Below are positions 61,898-64,000 of a stretch of 64,000 nucleotides of DNA, one piece after another; within the stretch, counting starts at the first letter, position 1; each line of letters begins with the position of its first letter. The stretch comes from Firmicutes bacterium UBA1191. GTDB taxonomy: Bacteria; Bacillota; Clostridia; Peptostreptococcales; Anaerovoracaceae. The DNA lies in contig DBYH01000004.1 in assembly GCA_002310095.1 (NCBI GenBank), positions 436-64,435 on the forward strand, in the 5' to 3' direction. A program made the translations under genes and the position numbers. The notes below the pieces were generated by a model. That model saw only the letters and a list, made by a program, of their open reading frames with translations, was not told where the DNA came from and ran no database searches.

Positions 61898-61907
61898 GTT
61901 GTCTCCT

Positions 61908-63425
61908 TTACTTTTTCCTGAGCTTTTTCGTCGGCAGCCACTGTCCTGTGCTTACCTTCGACCATTTTTTATAGGTTCCGATGACCTTGACGGTCACGCC
62001 CTTCTTGAATGTTTTCTTCTTGATGTATTTCCTGGACGGCCCCGAATAGCTTGCGGTCTTCTCCTTAACGACCGCCTTGTAATTCACTGTCTTGCTCGGC
62101 TCGATGTCCGGATACCTGACGGTCTTCTTTGTCAGGCTCGTTTTGATCCAGTTTCCGTCGGCCATCTTGCTCCAGTCACCGCTTGTTCTGAGAACGTAGA
62201 ACTTGGTTCCTTTCTTCAGAGTGCCGATCTTGCCTTTGCCCTTCTTTGAATAGTATGGCGCGTCCTTCAGTGTCTTCGATTTGTTTATATAGGCTCTGCC
62301 CTTGCGGTCCAGGATGTAGGTCTTATGCTTCAGCGTGCACTTCCTGTCCTTCACCATGATTCCGTCTTTGCCGAATCCGTAGGTATAGTGCTCGATTTTG
62401 ATAAACTTGTTTTTGACTTTATTCCCCCAGGAATCCACCGCGTAGGTGTTGCCGTTTTCCTCTACAAGGGTGTACCTGACACCCGAGTATCTCATGTAGT
62501 CGTCCATCCTCGCCTTCGGGATCATAAGCAGATTGGCGTCCACTCTTCCGCTTATTCCCTTGACTCCCGCGCTGCTCGTGCACTGCCAGATGCTGTAGTC
62601 CTTCGTGTAAGTGCATTTCTTGTTCCACTGGGCCACCCATCTGTCATAGTGCTTGAACTTGGAAAGCTTGGTCTCCCACCATGAGAGGTTGGCGTACACT
62701 CCCGGAGCGTATCCTTTCTTGCTGAGCTTCTTGCAGAAGGCGTTGGCCATCTTGACTATGGTCGCGTTCGACGCTCTGGCCACCTGCCTGTCCTCCAGAT
62801 CGTAGTAGACCGGGTAACTCAGCTTGCATTTGTTCTTTTTCAAAAGCCTTATGGCGTGGTCTGCTTCATCCTTTGCCTGTGAAACTGTGTGCGCGTAGGA
62901 ATAGATATATACTCCGTACGGAATGCCGTATTTCTCACAGCCGGCCACGTTTCCGGCGAATCTGCTGTCATCCTTCGAGGATTTGTTAGGACCGTATCCG
63001 CATCTGATTATCGCGAAGTCAACTCCGGCTTTCTTGACCTTTTTCCAGTCGATGCTGCCCTGCCAGTAGCTGACGTCGATGCCCTTGAGGTATCCCGGGC
63101 CTCTCTTGTATTTGCCGCCGCCCCATGTCCAGTACTTGTTCTTTTTAGTCGCGGACTGGGCTGACATTTCAGATTCTTCGGTCTGCTCTTCCTCCTGGCT
63201 GCTTCCCATCTGGGCGTTGTAGTCCTCAAGCAGTTCCTCGTCGGCGTCCGTGAAGCTGACATCCTCCTCGGCTATTATCTCTCCGTCCTGGTATCTCCAG
63301 CTGTCGGCCTCCGATTCCACATCCTGCTCATCCGCCGCCCAGGCCGGAGCCATGCAGACGGGCGACAGAGCCAGCGACGCAGTCAGGAACGCGCAGAGTA
63401 TTTTACTTTTTATCTTTAAGATCAA
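61908..63425 (-). CDS. secreted GH25 lysozyme with SH3-like domains (2)
   Basis: A 505-residue precursor with signal peptide (about 1-30, ending AWA-ADEQ), an acidic linker, a GH25 domain (about 115-310) with GIDVSYWQG and VYYDLEDRQ, and C-terminal SH3-like repeats. TTG 63425 is the start: GGAGGT, inside the end of the upstream GNAT gene, is 8 nt away, and the signal peptide begins at once. It overlaps that gene by 23 bp. A tandem paralogue of the lysozyme at 60368. Confidence 0.9.
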   Translation of the reverse strand: MILKIKSKILCAFLTASLALSPVCMAPAWAADEQDVESEADSWRYQDGEIIAEEDVSFTDADEELLEDYNAQMGSSQEEEQTEESEMSAQSATKKNKYWTWGGGKYKRGPGYLKGIDVSYWQGSIDWKKVKKAGVDFAIIRCGYGPNKSSKDDSRFAGNVAGCEKYGIPYGVYIYSYAHTVSQAKDEADHAIRLLKKNKCKLSYPVYYDLEDRQVARASNATIVKMANAFCKKLSKKGYAPGVYANLSWWETKLSKFKHYDRWVAQWNKKCTYTKDYSIWQCTSSAGVKGISGRVDANLLMIPKARMDDYMRYSGVRYTLVEENGNTYAVDSWGNKVKNKFIKIEHYTYGFGKDGIMVKDRKCTLKHKTYILDRKGRAYINKSKTLKDAPYYSKKGKGKIGTLKKGTKFYVLRTSGDWSKMADGNWIKTSLTKKTVRYPDIEPSKTVNYKAVVKEKTASYSGPSRKYIKKKTFKKGVTVKVIGTYKKWSKVSTGQWLPTKKLRKK

Positions 63426-63870
63426 TTTTCATTACCTCCGGGTGGCATGAAACGCCGTACTGTGGACAGGTCAGACACTCGAAGAAGTTCGGCGCTTCCT
63501 GCCGCGTTACTGTAACGAATCCGTTCCGGCGGAAGAACTCGGGCGCTCTCGCAACCAGATACATTTTCTCACCGCCGCGCTTTACCGTTTCCTCTAACCC
63601 GAGTTCCAGCAATTCTGTGCCGAGACCCGTTCCCCTAAGGCTCTTATCTATCGCTATGCCGTCGCAAATGTATTCACCCTCGCGCTGAGCGAGAACGAAA
63701 GCCCCCGCGAGCCTGCCGTCAGAATCGGAAATCTGCCAGCATTTTACGATGTCCGTTGGAACCTCTTCGGCGTCCTCCTCCGTAAATTCAAGCTCGTTTT
63801 CAATGAAAAACGGCACTAGCTTTTCGTATTCTTCAGTTTCGCTGATTATGTATTCCGTGTTTTCAGTCAT
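63403..63870 (-). CDS. GNAT-family N-acetyltransferase
   Basis: A 155-residue enzyme with the acetyl-CoA loop SLRGTGLGTELLELG and a C-terminal stretch with three Cys (FFECLTCPQYGVSCHPE), which could bind a metal. ATG 63870 overlaps the stop of the upstream gene (TGATG), a sign of coupling; the in-frame ATG at 63885 lies inside that gene. Acceptor unknown. Confidence 0.8.
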   Translation of the reverse strand: MTENTEYIISETEEYEKLVPFFIENELEFTEEDAEEVPTDIVKCWQISDSDGRLAGAFVLAQREGEYICDGIAIDKSLRGTGLGTELLELGLEETVKRGGEKMYLVARAPEFFRRNGFVTVTRQEAPNFFECLTCPQYGVSCHPEVMKIDLKDKK

Positions 63871-64000
63871 CAGTCGTAATCCCATGTTTCCTCATCAACA
63901 AAGATATCCAGTCTCTCCTTCAGCACTCCGAATTTCAGCGGAAGCTTCTCTCCGTGTTCGCCGTCTATGTCCGTAGGAATGTCTTCGTCGGATTCAATAG
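63870..64000 (-). CDS. C-terminus of a probable diacylglycerol/lipid kinase (partial)
   Basis: Only the last 42 codons are in the window. The segment PTDIDGEHGEKLPLKFGVL with a following LDIFV strand resembles the end of YegS/BmrU-type lipid kinases, where a D-G-E motif precedes the final beta strands. The stop TGA overlaps the ATG of the GNAT gene. Family assignment is tentative. Confidence 0.5.
   Translation of the reverse strand, partial: IESDEDIPTDIDGEHGEKLPLKFGVLKERLDIFVDEETWDYD

Overview
The window looks like a chromosomal segment of a Gram-positive anaerobe of the class Clostridia. Supporting features are a Bacillota-type LexA with a Gram-positive LexA box, strong Shine-Dalgarno sequences (GGAGG) before most genes, teichoic-acid-type enzymes (TagD, TagB/F-like glycerophosphotransferases), three LytR-CpsA-Psr proteins, secreted GH25 lysozymes and an acylating aldehyde dehydrogenase under sigma-54 control. 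Base composition is roughly balanced. I see no rRNA, tRNA, CRISPR array, insertion sequence or phage gene. Genus-level assignment is not possible by eye; an Anaerovoracaceae-like member is only a guess.

Left part (1-19 kb), mixed functions. A sigma-54-dependent unit holds a sulfoacetaldehyde-dehydrogenase-like enzyme (cut at base 1), its -24/-12 promoter, and a PAS-AAA-Fis activator with four matching 16-bp dyads, one of them placed to autorepress the activator. Then come lexA and, divergently, a LarA-type nickel racemase; a MoxR ATPase with a VWA protein; an SGNH/DltD-like membrane protein; two paralogous exported Ig-like/FN3 proteins (8735 and 17485); a GT2 plus ATP-grasp pair; an acyltransferase-3; a DUF5050-like protein; and two paralogous NlpC/P60-like proteins with peptidoglycan-binding domains.

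Central part (19-41 kb), an almost unbroken minus-strand operon for a phosphate-containing wall or lipid-linked glycopolymer. In transcription order: YfhO-like membrane protein, TagD, a 1099-residue double glycerophosphotransferase, three further single glycerophosphotransferases, RmlB, an ABC-2 permease, an ABC ATPase that has lost its nucleotide-handling residues, an acyl carrier protein, an MBOAT acyltransferase, then two copies of a pseudo-LicD/LicD pair separated by a cytidylyltransferase and a glutaminase-less asparagine-synthetase-like protein.

Right part (41-64 kb), more envelope genes: an L,D-transpeptidase, a large membrane protein, a second GT2 plus ATP-grasp pair, a flippase, RmlA, a split EamA transporter pair (ArnE/ArnF-like), a WecE-type aminotransferase, a PaaK/CapK-type adenylating enzyme, an LDH-like dehydrogenase with an Arg at the classical lactate/malate switch position, three LCP ligases, D-Ala-D-Ala ligase, two GH25 lysozymes, a GNAT acetyltransferase and the end of a probable lipid kinase.

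Reading the pathway together (inference): RmlA + RmlB + WecE would give dTDP-4-amino-4,6-dideoxygalactose; GT2 enzymes load sugars on undecaprenyl phosphate; EamA pairs flip them; YfhO-like or other polytopic proteins transfer them to a polymer made by TagD and the TagF-like enzymes; LicD pairs add phospho-substituents from a CDP donor; ACP + MBOAT add acyl groups; LCP proteins attach the polymer to peptidoglycan. A second theme is gene starts: several genes (4101, 44788, 44875, probably 8735, nearly 40693 and 34224) have a -35/-10 promoter with 17-bp spacing placed so that the start codon lies at or within about 9 nt of the predicted +1, suggesting leaderless or near-leaderless mRNAs.
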